NCBI GenBank assembly: GCA_937925695.1 | Contig: CALAMD010000092.1 | Coordinates: 1-6,034, forward strand | Reading direction: 5' to 3' | DNA length: 6,034 nt | DNA from: an uncultured Bacillaceae bacterium | Lineage (GTDB): Bacteria; Bacillota; Bacilli; Bacillales; Amphibacillaceae | In this document: piece by piece, positions 1-5,264 of the stretch | Position numbering within the stretch: the first letter of the stretch is position 1 | Layout of the letters: each line of letters opens with the position of its first letter | The notes under the pieces: model-generated | Seen by the model: the letters and a program-made list of their open reading frames with translations, nothing else | The model's database searches: none | What the model was told of the DNA's origin: nothing | Made by a program: the position numbers and the translations under genes

Positions 1-241
1 GCACCTCTTTGATAACCGGAATAGCTGATAGCATCGTTTCGATAATAAAGATGATGACGAGTTTGATCACTGAGTAAAGCCGATGTAGGTAAAATTTGCC
101 ACCAAAGAAACGTCTCATGAGAAAAACGATGACGATACCAATCAAGAATCCAGCAACCAGGGTTGAAAATTGAAAGGTATCATCTGTAAATAAGACCCAA
201 AGAAAAGCGATAAATAAGTTAAGTAAAAATTGTGCGGCCAT
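1..241 (-). CDS. mrpE: Na+/H+ antiporter subunit MrpE, N-terminal part (cut by window edge)
   Basis: Reading leftward from an ATG at 241-239, an open frame runs 80 codons to the window edge without a stop; it begins MAAQFLLNLFIAFLWVLF. Hydrophobic stretches at about residues 4-18, 26-42 and 58-76 fit membrane segments. The pattern of an N-terminal LLNLFIAFLWV helix, a GFLIGI helix, RRF, FYLHRLYSVIKL and a following hydrophobic helix is that of MrpE, which is usually about 160 residues, so roughly half is present. The start is supported by AAGGGTGA at 255-248, six bases upstream. MrpE is a small membrane subunit needed for assembly or full activity of the Mrp cation/proton antiporter. It follows mrpD after 42 nt, a looser junction than those upstream. 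The segment where many MrpE proteins read EL..AN reads IETMLSAI here, a modest divergence. Identification is confident from position and sequence together. Confidence 0.9.
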   Translation of the reverse strand, partial: MAAQFLLNLFIAFLWVLFTDDTFQFSTLVAGFLIGIVIVFLMRRFFGGKFYLHRLYSVIKLVIIFIIETMLSAIPVIKEV

Positions 242-247
242 ATTAGT

Positions 248-255
248 TCACCCTT
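248..255 (-). promoter_or_regulatory. Ribosome binding site of mrpE
   Basis: On the minus strand AAGGGTGA lies six bases before the ATG at 241-239. It is a good match to the anti-Shine-Dalgarno complement and fixes the mrpE start. Because it lies in the 42-nt gap after the mrpD stop, mrpE can initiate independently rather than by overlap coupling. Confidence 0.75.
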
Positions 256-283
256 ATTAAAATAAGTTTGATCAAAGTATATG

Positions 284-1762
284 TTACTTGTTTAAAACAG
301 CGTCAATATATATATCAGGGTTTAATAAAGTATTTGCAGCATCAGATACGTAAGTAGCGATACTTTCAGCACCTACTCCTAGTGCAATTGTTGCCAGCGC
401 TAGGATGAGACAAGGAATAATTAACCCTTTCTTTAGCGGGGCTTCTTGATCTTCACTTATCATTGTTTCCCCCCAAAAACTATTCATGAATATTCTTAAC
501 AGGGAATATAAAACGAATAAACTTGAGATAAAACCAAGTGCTAAGAGCAGGAAATGACCTGTTTCCACAGCCCCATAACCAACGAGAATTTTACCAATAA
601 ATCCACTGAATGGCGGAATACCTGTAAGTGATAGCATGGCGATGAAAAATAACCAACCTAACACAGGGTAGTTTCGAATCAGTCCACTTACTTGATCAAA
701 TCTGCTTGTACGAGTAAGTGTAATCATGGTACCGGCTAATAAAAATAATAAAGCCTTAATAATCATATCGTGAATCAAATAGTAGATCGATCCTTCAATG
801 GCAGATTGCGTTGATACGGCTAAACCAATCAGAATAAAACCAATCGCGATGACAACATTGTAAGCAACAATGTGACGAATATTTTTATATGCTATGGCGC
901 CGATACTTCCACCAATGAGTGTAATAGCTGCCATGATCCCGATTAAGTTATGGGTAACAGCTGGTTCATGGTAAAACAATAATGAAAACGTTCGAAATAA
1001 GGCATAGACACCAACCTTTGTTAATAAGGCGCCGAATAAAGCAGCAATAGCTGTTGGTGGTGCACTATATGATCCTGGAAGCCATTGATACAGCAATAAG
1101 CCTGATTTAATACTAAAGACGATGAGAAATAATAGACTGATTGCAGTTAACAAAGGTGTTTGGCCCGATTCAGCAATACGTGCAGATAGATGGGCCAGAT
1201 TTAATGTACCGATAGAGCCATACAAATAGGCAATAGCTATTACAAACAATGATGATGATAATACATTAATCACAATGTATTTAATTGATTCACGTAACTG
1301 GATTCTCGTGCCCCCATGTGTAATCAGAGCATAGGAAGCGAGTAACATGACTTCAAAACATACGAATAGGTTAAATAAATCACCTGTTAAAAAGGATCCA
1401 TTAACTCCAGCAACAAGAAGATGGACAAAGGGATAGAAAAATAATTTTTCACGTTTTTCACCTATGGAAAACATCGCGTATATGAGACATAGGGCGGTTA
1501 CAAAATTAGCTGTTAAGACAAGTAATACAGCGAAAGAATCAGCTACAAAGGTAATCCCGTAAGGTGCAGCCCATCCACCGAAATCAAGCTTTAAAATACC
1601 TTCTACATGTATTTTTTGCAAAATAATAAAGCTTATTACAATATTTAAAATAGTTGCTATGATACTTATCCATCGTTGTGTCTTTACATGACGATGTAAA
1701 AACACGAGCAATATACCAGTTAAAATTGGAATCACTAATGGTAATACAATGATATTATTCAT
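284..1762 (-). CDS. mrpD: Na+/H+ antiporter subunit MrpD (NuoN/NuoM-like)
   Basis: This 492-residue polytopic membrane protein has the length of Bacillus MrpD (about 493). It belongs to the proton-conducting antiporter family that includes complex I NuoL/M/N. Visible hallmarks are E137 in FNLFVCFEVMLLASYAL, K219 in FSIKSGLLLYQWLPGSY, K249 in ALFGALLTKVGVYALFR, H331 and K336 in YLIHDMIIKALLF, and K391 in GIPPFSGFIGK. These are the charged residues expected along the intramembrane proton path, and none is missing. With MrpA it is thought to carry proton and cation movement in the complex. The ATG at 1762-1760 overlaps the end of mrpC by 8 bp, and a GGGG run at 1774-1771 inside mrpC is the only ribosome-site-like sequence, so translation is probably coupled to mrpC. 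It could be confused with a hydrogenase-4 or NADH dehydrogenase subunit, but operon order settles it as MrpD. Confidence 0.97.
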   Translation of the reverse strand: MNNIIVLPLVIPILTGILLVFLHRHVKTQRWISIIATILNIVISFIILQKIHVEGILKLDFGGWAAPYGITFVADSFAVLLVLTANFVTALCLIYAMFSIGEKREKLFFYPFVHLLVAGVNGSFLTGDLFNLFVCFEVMLLASYALITHGGTRIQLRESIKYIVINVLSSSLFVIAIAYLYGSIGTLNLAHLSARIAESGQTPLLTAISLLFLIVFSIKSGLLLYQWLPGSYSAPPTAIAALFGALLTKVGVYALFRTFSLLFYHEPAVTHNLIGIMAAITLIGGSIGAIAYKNIRHIVAYNVVIAIGFILIGLAVSTQSAIEGSIYYLIHDMIIKALLFLLAGTMITLTRTSRFDQVSGLIRNYPVLGWLFFIAMLSLTGIPPFSGFIGKILVGYGAVETGHFLLLALGFISSLFVLYSLLRIFMNSFWGETMISEDQEAPLKKGLIIPCLILALATIALGVGAESIATYVSDAANTLLNPDIYIDAVLNK

Positions 1763-2090
1763 CTTTTATGCCCCACAGTTTGTCAAGATTATCAATTTTA
1801 AATGTTTCATAATTCCGATAAGCTAGAACAAGAATAAAGGAAGTAACCCCAAAACTAATGACGATCGAGGTTAGAATTAATGCTTGTGGCAAAGCATCAA
1901 TAAACTCCCCTGCTTGATCACCAATGATAGGTACATTGCCTTTAAACCCGCCCATCGCCATTAACAATAAATGACTGGCATGGGTTAATAATGACATGCC
2001 TAATATGATGCGAATTAAGTTTTTGGAAAGCATTAAATAAGTTGATACGGTTACTAAAATACCTGCAAGTATAATGATTAATGTTTCCAT
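1755..2090 (-). CDS. mrpC: Na+/H+ antiporter subunit MrpC (NuoK-like)
   Basis: A 111-residue protein with three hydrophobic segments (about residues 3-21, 28-47 and 69-92), homologous to complex I subunit NuoK. Recognisable signatures are GMSLLTHASHLLL (31-43), DALPQALILTSIVISFG (65-81), and the C-terminal LAYRNYETFKIDNLDKLWG segment typical of Bacillus MrpC. I place the start at the ATG at 2090-2088 (METLIII). A GTG at 2105 in the same frame would add five residues, but the sequence there (TGAGGA, 2104-2099) serves better as the ribosome site, nine bases from the downstream ATG, and other MrpC proteins begin close to METL. The ATG comes one base after the mrpB stop codon (2094-2092), and the gene overlaps mrpD by 8 bp, which suggests translational coupling on both sides. 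MrpC is a structural membrane subunit of the antiporter and lies at the interface with the channel subunits in known Mrp structures. Confidence 0.95.
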   Translation of the reverse strand: METLIIILAGILVTVSTYLMLSKNLIRIILGMSLLTHASHLLLMAMGGFKGNVPIIGDQAGEFIDALPQALILTSIVISFGVTSFILVLAYRNYETFKIDNLDKLWGIKDE

Positions 2091-2091
2091 A

Positions 2092-2514
2092 TTATACATC
2101 CTCACTAATCGTTAAGATAATTGTAATGACAACACCTACCACCGTTAGTGCAACCCCTGCTTCAAACAGTGTGACTGTAGATAATTCAATCATTCCCAAA
2201 AGAGGTAGATCATAAGCGACAATGGTATGGGTTAAAAACGGGACATCGAAGAGAATTGAACCTACTCCCGTTGACACAGCAAGGAATACACCTAAGGCAG
2301 CGATCATTTTAAAATCCAGTGGTATACCTTTAAGGACAGTCTCCATATCAAAGGCTAGGAAAAGTAAGATGATCGCAGATGCTAGCACGAGACCAGCAAT
2401 AAACCCACCACCAGGGGCGTTATGGCCGGAAAAGAATAAATATAATGCAAGGGTTAAAATAATAAACACGACCAATTTAGCGATACTTTGTAAAATAACC
2501 TCATTAATCTTCAA
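2092..2514 (-). CDS. mrpB: Na+/H+ antiporter subunit MrpB
   Basis: A 140-residue protein with about four membrane segments (roughly residues 12-28, 38-56, 68-86 and 118-136), the usual MrpB size. The diagnostic motif SGHNAPGGGFIAG lies at 29-41, followed by FLTHT at 93-97 and STVTLFEAGVALTVVG from 112. The domain is also called MnhB or DUF4040-adjacent MbhF-type in related complexes; here the order A-B-C-D makes it MrpB. The start codon is TTG at 2514, preceded by AAAGGGG (2530-2524) with nine intervening bases; no better ATG or GTG exists upstream in frame near this site. The first 11 bp overlap the end of mrpA, so MrpB is probably made by ribosomes terminating on mrpA. Its stop lies one base before the mrpC ATG. 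Role: small membrane subunit bridging the MrpA C-terminal domains and the rest of the antiporter. Confidence 0.96.
   Translation of the reverse strand: MKINEVILQSIAKLVVFIILTLALYLFFSGHNAPGGGFIAGLVLASAIILLFLAFDMETVLKGIPLDFKMIAALGVFLAVSTGVGSILFDVPFLTHTIVAYDLPLLGMIELSTVTLFEAGVALTVVGVVITIILTISEDV
2097..2105 (-). promoter_or_regulatory. Ribosome binding site deciding the mrpC start
   Basis: The minus-strand sequence GTGAGGATG contains both a possible GTG start (2105) and a possible ATG (2099), but its GAGG core (2103-2100) is spaced nine bases from the ATG at 2090. The downstream ATG also gives the length usual for MrpC, so this stretch is read as the ribosome binding site and not as coding start. 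It lies within the last codons of mrpB. Confidence 0.7.
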
Positions 2515-4906
2515 GATTTTCCGCCCCTTTCCTCTTTCTGATCTTAACTAGGGAATAGACGCCTAAGCCAGCAATACATAATACTACGACTTCAAGCATC
2601 GTATCGAAGGCACGGAAGTCACCTAAGATAGTATTTACAATATTGCGGCTTCCAGCTAACTCTAATGCATTTTCATAATAAGTTGAGATCGTCTCAAATA
2701 ATTTCTCACTTTTAACCGATAAGGCAACAAGTACGACAGTTACCCCAACGGAAACAGAGATGATCAAATTCTTGATTGAAAAAGGAAATGCCTTTTTATC
2801 TTGTTTCCATTCAGATAGGAAATAAAAACAAAGTAAAAAGAGTGCTGTTGAAGCGGTTTCGACAACGATTTGTGTTAATGCTAAATCTGGAGCTCTAAAT
2901 AACACATAGAACATTGATACAGAATAACCGATAAACCCGTTTAGTAAGATAGCTGGTAATCGTTTTTTAACAAATATTAACATGACAGCCGCAACGATAA
3001 TGACGGCTACGAGAAACCAAGAGAAAAGATGAATGTTTGCATCATCCGTAAAATTAAAAGTGAAGGCGCCTCGATAAACGAGGTTACCACCAATAAATAT
3101 AACTATACTTAAGTAGATGTAGCTTAAATAATGCTTTAAGTTACCTGTCATATAAAACGAAGTTATTTTGTTGGAAATACGCTCTAAGCCTTCTAATCCA
3201 TGATGGAATAAGGCATCAAATGACCATTTTTCCGGGAATAGTTTATAAACATACTTAAAGTACCGTAATAGCAGAAAAATAACCGTCCCTAAAATAACAA
3301 TGCCGATTGTCATGAACAACTCTGTATTAAATCCATGCCAAGCAGAAATGGTATGTGTTAAATGCTCCCCTGCAAAAACGGATGAAAAAATACTGAGCAT
3401 CGCAGGATAAATGAGATAATCGCCAACGATATTCGGGAAAAAGAAAATACCGACAACGAATAATGCCAATATAACCGGAGCAACTAACATACCTTTCGGT
3501 GCTTCATGGGTCGGCTTATCAAGCGATTCACTTTGTTCACCTAGAAAAGTTTTTATGACAATAATGAGACTATATACAAATGTAAACACACTTGCGATCC
3601 AAGCAATCACAGGAAATAAGATTCCCCATGTATCTAGTGAAAACAAATCAAGTTCACTAATTTTGAGCATGGCAGTGAAAAACATTTCCTTACTTAAAAA
3701 ACCATTAAAAGGTGGTAATCCAGCCATGGAAAAGCTACCAATCAATGCTACCGTAAATGAGATTGGCATGAAGGACATTAAACCACCTAGTCTACGAATA
3801 TCCCTTGTGCCCAATTGGTAATCCACAATACCGACGACCATAAATAAGGCACCTTTAAACGTAGAGTGATTTATCAAATGAAATAGACCGGCAAAAATAG
3901 CTTGTGTATATAGGGCAGCACTGATTAACTCCTGGTTAAAAGATATCGAGCCGACGCCAAATAAACTCATAATCAAACCGAGCTGACTAACGGTTGAATA
4001 GGCAAGTAGTGCTTTTAAGTCGGTCTGACGGATAGCACAAAATGCACCCCATAGTAAGGTTAGTAATCCTATCCCGCTAACTAACCAAAACCATACTAAA
4101 TCTCCACCAAAAATCGGGGAAAATCTGGCTACGAGGTAAATACCAGCTTTAACCATTGTCGCTGAATGTAAATATGCACTAATCGGAGTTGGTGCTTCCA
4201 TCGCACTTGGTAGCCAAATATGGAATGGAAACTGGGCTGATTTAGTAAAGGCACCGAGTAAAATCATGATCATTGCAGGTATAAACAATTGATGTTCTCT
4301 AAATATACCTACATTGACAATGACTTCTCGAATGCTAAATGTACCTGTCGAGGCATGAATCATCAAAAAGCCGATTAGCATTGCTAAGCCACCACTAATG
4401 GTAATAAGTAGTGCCTTTTTGGCCCCATATCGGGAACCTTTCCTTTGGTACCAGAAAGCAATGAGTAAAAACGATGAAATGCTTGTTACTTCCCAGAATA
4501 AGTAAAAGAGCATCATATGATCAACAAAGACAACACCGAGCATACCCCCCATAAATAATAGGAGGTAGATATAAAAATGCTTTAATGATTCTTCTTTAGA
4601 TAAATAATAAATAGAATACAATACGACTAACGTACCAATTCCTGTAATAATTAGACCAAAAATCAAACTTAAACCATCTAAGTGGGTTGTTAAATTTAAA
4701 TCATAGGAAGGAATCCAGTAAACCGTGTTCGTAACTGTTTTCCCATTGGTAATGTGAGGGATGTAACGAGCTAAGTAAATAAATAATAGCGCTGGTACAG
4801 TCATAACAATCCAGCCAATATGCAATTTAGAAAGTCTTTTGTATAAAATTGGAATCAGTGCAGCAACAATAAAAGGGAAAAATATCGCATAACTTACAGT
4901 GATCAA
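2504..4906 (-). CDS. mrpA: Na+/H+ antiporter subunit MrpA (NuoL-like with fused C-terminal domains)
   Basis: The 800-residue length matches Bacillus MrpA (about 800) and includes both the NuoL-like antiporter core (about 65-500) and the C-terminal extension (about 590-790) that is separate in some other complexes. Key residues seen: E139 in FYLFWEVTS, K222 in GAFTKSAQFPFHIWLP, H247 and K253 in SAYLHSATMVKAGIY, K298 in QTDLKALLAYSTVSQLG, H343/H347 and K351 in FHLINHSTFKG, and K406 in LPPFNGFLSKEMFF. In the C-terminal part FRAPDLALTQIVVET (670-684) and NTILGDFRAFDTMLE (758-772) are the expected conserved blocks. MrpA is the largest subunit and is implicated in proton entry and sodium extrusion. 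The start is TTG at 4906, chosen because TAGGAGG lies seven bases upstream and no in-frame ATG is better placed. It is the first gene of the operon and overlaps mrpB by 11 bp. No frameshift or missing key residue is seen. Confidence 0.98.
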   Translation of the reverse strand: MITVSYAIFFPFIVAALIPILYKRLSKLHIGWIVMTVPALLFIYLARYIPHITNGKTVTNTVYWIPSYDLNLTTHLDGLSLIFGLIITGIGTLVVLYSIYYLSKEESLKHFYIYLLLFMGGMLGVVFVDHMMLFYLFWEVTSISSFLLIAFWYQRKGSRYGAKKALLITISGGLAMLIGFLMIHASTGTFSIREVIVNVGIFREHQLFIPAMIMILLGAFTKSAQFPFHIWLPSAMEAPTPISAYLHSATMVKAGIYLVARFSPIFGGDLVWFWLVSGIGLLTLLWGAFCAIRQTDLKALLAYSTVSQLGLIMSLFGVGSISFNQELISAALYTQAIFAGLFHLINHSTFKGALFMVVGIVDYQLGTRDIRRLGGLMSFMPISFTVALIGSFSMAGLPPFNGFLSKEMFFTAMLKISELDLFSLDTWGILFPVIAWIASVFTFVYSLIIVIKTFLGEQSESLDKPTHEAPKGMLVAPVILALFVVGIFFFPNIVGDYLIYPAMLSIFSSVFAGEHLTHTISAWHGFNTELFMTIGIVILGTVIFLLLRYFKYVYKLFPEKWSFDALFHHGLEGLERISNKITSFYMTGNLKHYLSYIYLSIVIFIGGNLVYRGAFTFNFTDDANIHLFSWFLVAVIIVAAVMLIFVKKRLPAILLNGFIGYSVSMFYVLFRAPDLALTQIVVETASTALFLLCFYFLSEWKQDKKAFPFSIKNLIISVSVGVTVVLVALSVKSEKLFETISTYYENALELAGSRNIVNTILGDFRAFDTMLEVVVLCIAGLGVYSLVKIRKRKGAENLED
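2524..2530 (-). promoter_or_regulatory. Ribosome binding site supporting a TTG start of mrpB
   Basis: AAAGGGG on the minus strand lies inside the last codons of mrpA, nine bases before the TTG at 2514-2512. It supports a non-ATG start overlapping the mrpA stop codon (2506-2504). Confidence 0.65.
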
Positions 4907-4913
4907 ATGAGAA

Positions 4914-4920
4914 CCTCCTA
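4914..4920 (-). promoter_or_regulatory. Strong ribosome binding site of mrpA with TTG start
   Basis: TAGGAGG on the minus strand is a near-perfect Shine-Dalgarno sequence, seven bases before the TTG at 4906-4904. The combination of an excellent ribosome site and a weak start codon fixes the mrpA start. Nearby ATGs (4934, 4925) are in another frame. Confidence 0.85.
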
Positions 4921-5003
4921 TTCATTGATGTCATAAATAAACAAAAAACAAAATTATCAAATAAAACATTTAATTTTAGTGTTGTGGAAAAATAGAGAAA
5001 TGG

Positions 5004-5032
5004 ATCATACCCATTGTATGGAAAAATATAAA
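5004..5032 (-). promoter_or_regulatory. Candidate mrpA promoter 2, sigma-A type
   Basis: On the minus strand TTTATA (5032-5027; four of six) and TATGAT (5009-5004; five of six) are separated by the optimal 17 bp. Transcription would start near 4997 and give a leader of about 90 nt. The -10 overlaps the dyad CATAC-N5-GTATG at 5006-5020, which could act as an operator. In an AT-rich region such matches arise by chance fairly often, so this is a candidate only. Confidence 0.4.
5006..5020. repeat. Inverted repeat CATAC-N5-GTATG over a candidate -10
   Basis: Perfect 5-bp arms (5006-5010 and 5016-5020) with a 5-nt centre, overlapping a second short dyad CCAT-TGT-ATGG (5011-5021). It covers most of the -10 box of candidate mrpA promoter 2, the usual position for a repressor site. 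Arms this short can occur by chance. Confidence 0.35.
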
Positions 5033-5041
5033 AGGGTAGTA

Positions 5042-5073
5042 ATTATAAACTCCTTCTACAACGGAGTTGTCAT
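5042..5073 (-). promoter_or_regulatory. Candidate mrpA promoter 1, long spacer containing a dyad (MerR-like layout)
   Basis: On the minus strand ATGACA (5073-5068; five of six bases match the -35 consensus) is followed after 20 bp by a perfect TATAAT (5047-5042). The spacer is longer than the optimal 17 bp, as in MerR-family-controlled promoters, and is filled by the inverted repeat AACTCC-N9-GGAGTT (5068-5048). A start near 5035 would give a leader of about 130 nt to mrpA. This is read from sequence only; the second candidate promoter at 5032-5004 is an alternative. Confidence 0.4.
5048..5070. repeat. Two overlapping dyads in the mrpA promoter spacer (candidate operator)
   Basis: Plus-strand bases AACTCC (5048-5053) and GGAGTT (5063-5068) form a 6-bp inverted repeat with a 9-nt centre. 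A second perfect dyad, ACAAC-GGA-GTTGT (5058-5070), shares its right half. The first dyad is centred at 5058, almost exactly the middle of the 20-bp spacer of candidate promoter 1. This layout suggests a regulator binding site. A few T residues follow on the plus strand, but no gene ends here, so a terminator role is unlikely. Confidence 0.5.
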
Positions 5074-5101
5074 TTTTGGTTAAGTAGGGGGGATACAGAA
5101 A

Positions 5102-5130
5102 TTGATAAAATTACCCTTTTATATTATATA
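5102..5130 (+). promoter_or_regulatory. Candidate promoter of the Usp-domain gene
   Basis: TTGATA (5102-5107; five of six) and TATATA (5125-5130; four of six) are separated by 17 bp, fitting a sigma-A promoter reading rightward. The start would be near 5137, leaving a leader of about 128 nt. The right arm of the 14-bp inverted repeat (5112-5125) fills most of the spacer. A TATAAT at 5225-5230 nearer the gene has no matching -35, so it is less likely. Confidence 0.45.
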
Positions 5131-5231
5131 TGATAAGCTTCTAATTTGCACTTCATACGATAATTGAGTTTAATTTTATTACCTATGGAATTTTTCTCGT
5201 AAATAGCTTATGATAGTGAGTAATTATAATG

Positions 5232-5244
5232 AGTTAATTTAACT
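5232..5244. repeat. 13-bp palindrome AGTTAA-T-TTAACT before the Usp-domain gene
   Basis: Perfect 6-bp arms around a single central base, between a TATAAT (5225-5230) and the ribosome site (5252-5257). A one-base centre cannot form a useful RNA hairpin, so if it matters it would be as a protein binding site on DNA. Composition is mostly A/T, and chance is a real alternative. Confidence 0.35.
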
Positions 5245-5251
5245 AAAAGAA

Positions 5252-5257
5252 AGGTGA
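5252..5257 (+). promoter_or_regulatory. Ribosome binding site supporting a GTG start
   Basis: AGGTGA lies seven bases before the GTG at 5265. The next in-frame ATG (5286, residue 8) has no ribosome site at the right distance, so GTG is preferred. Confidence 0.7.
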
Positions 5258-5264
5258 CAATACC

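Larger units (their letters stand above)
5025..5125. repeat. Perfect 14-bp inverted repeat spanning the divergent control region
   Basis: The plus strand carries AATATAAAAGGGTA at 5025-5038 and its exact reverse complement TACCCTTTTATATT at 5112-5125, 73 bp apart. Read outward, the same sequence TACCCTTTTATATT therefore lies upstream of both divergent genes, partly overlapping candidate promoter 2 of mrpA on one side and the spacer of the candidate promoter of the Usp-like gene on the other. The three G/C pairs in the middle make a chance match less likely than for a purely A/T repeat. It could be a pair of binding sites for one regulator of both genes, or a duplicated promoter fragment. Confidence 0.55.

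Noticed and set aside
2222..2551. Plus-strand open frame of 109 codons opposite mrpB
   Set aside because: It is antisense to mrpB, whose motifs are clear, has no ribosome site, and the protein has no recognisable composition or domain.
3555..3821. Plus-strand open frame of 88 codons opposite mrpA
   Set aside because: It is a shadow of mrpA, which is intact with all key residues; no ribosome site or domain supports it.
4931..4969. 12-codon hydrophobic minus-strand ORF (MFYLIILFFVYL) in the mrpA leader
   Set aside because: It lacks a ribosome site, and T-rich DNA readily yields such hydrophobic short frames by chance.
4907..5035. Riboswitch (Na+-, c-di-AMP- or pH-responsive) in the mrpA leader
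   Set aside because: The leader is very A/T-rich, has no strong stems or terminator-like hairpin, and no known aptamer pattern could be recognised. A covariance-model search (Infernal with Rfam) would be decisive.
5048..5077. Rightward terminator formed by the AACTCC/GGAGTT hairpin and following T residues
   Set aside because: The stem is only 6 bp, the T-run is short and offset, and no plus-strand gene ends upstream of it.
5168..5192. Sigma-B type promoter (GTTTAA at 5168-5173) for the Usp-like gene
   Set aside because: The -35 matches, but the expected GGGTAT-like -10 is absent; GGAATT at 5187 is too poor to call.
5133..5211. 7-bp inverted repeat ATAAGCT / AGCTTAT in the Usp-gene leader
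   Set aside because: The arms are short and 65 bp apart in A/T-rich sequence, so a chance match is likely.
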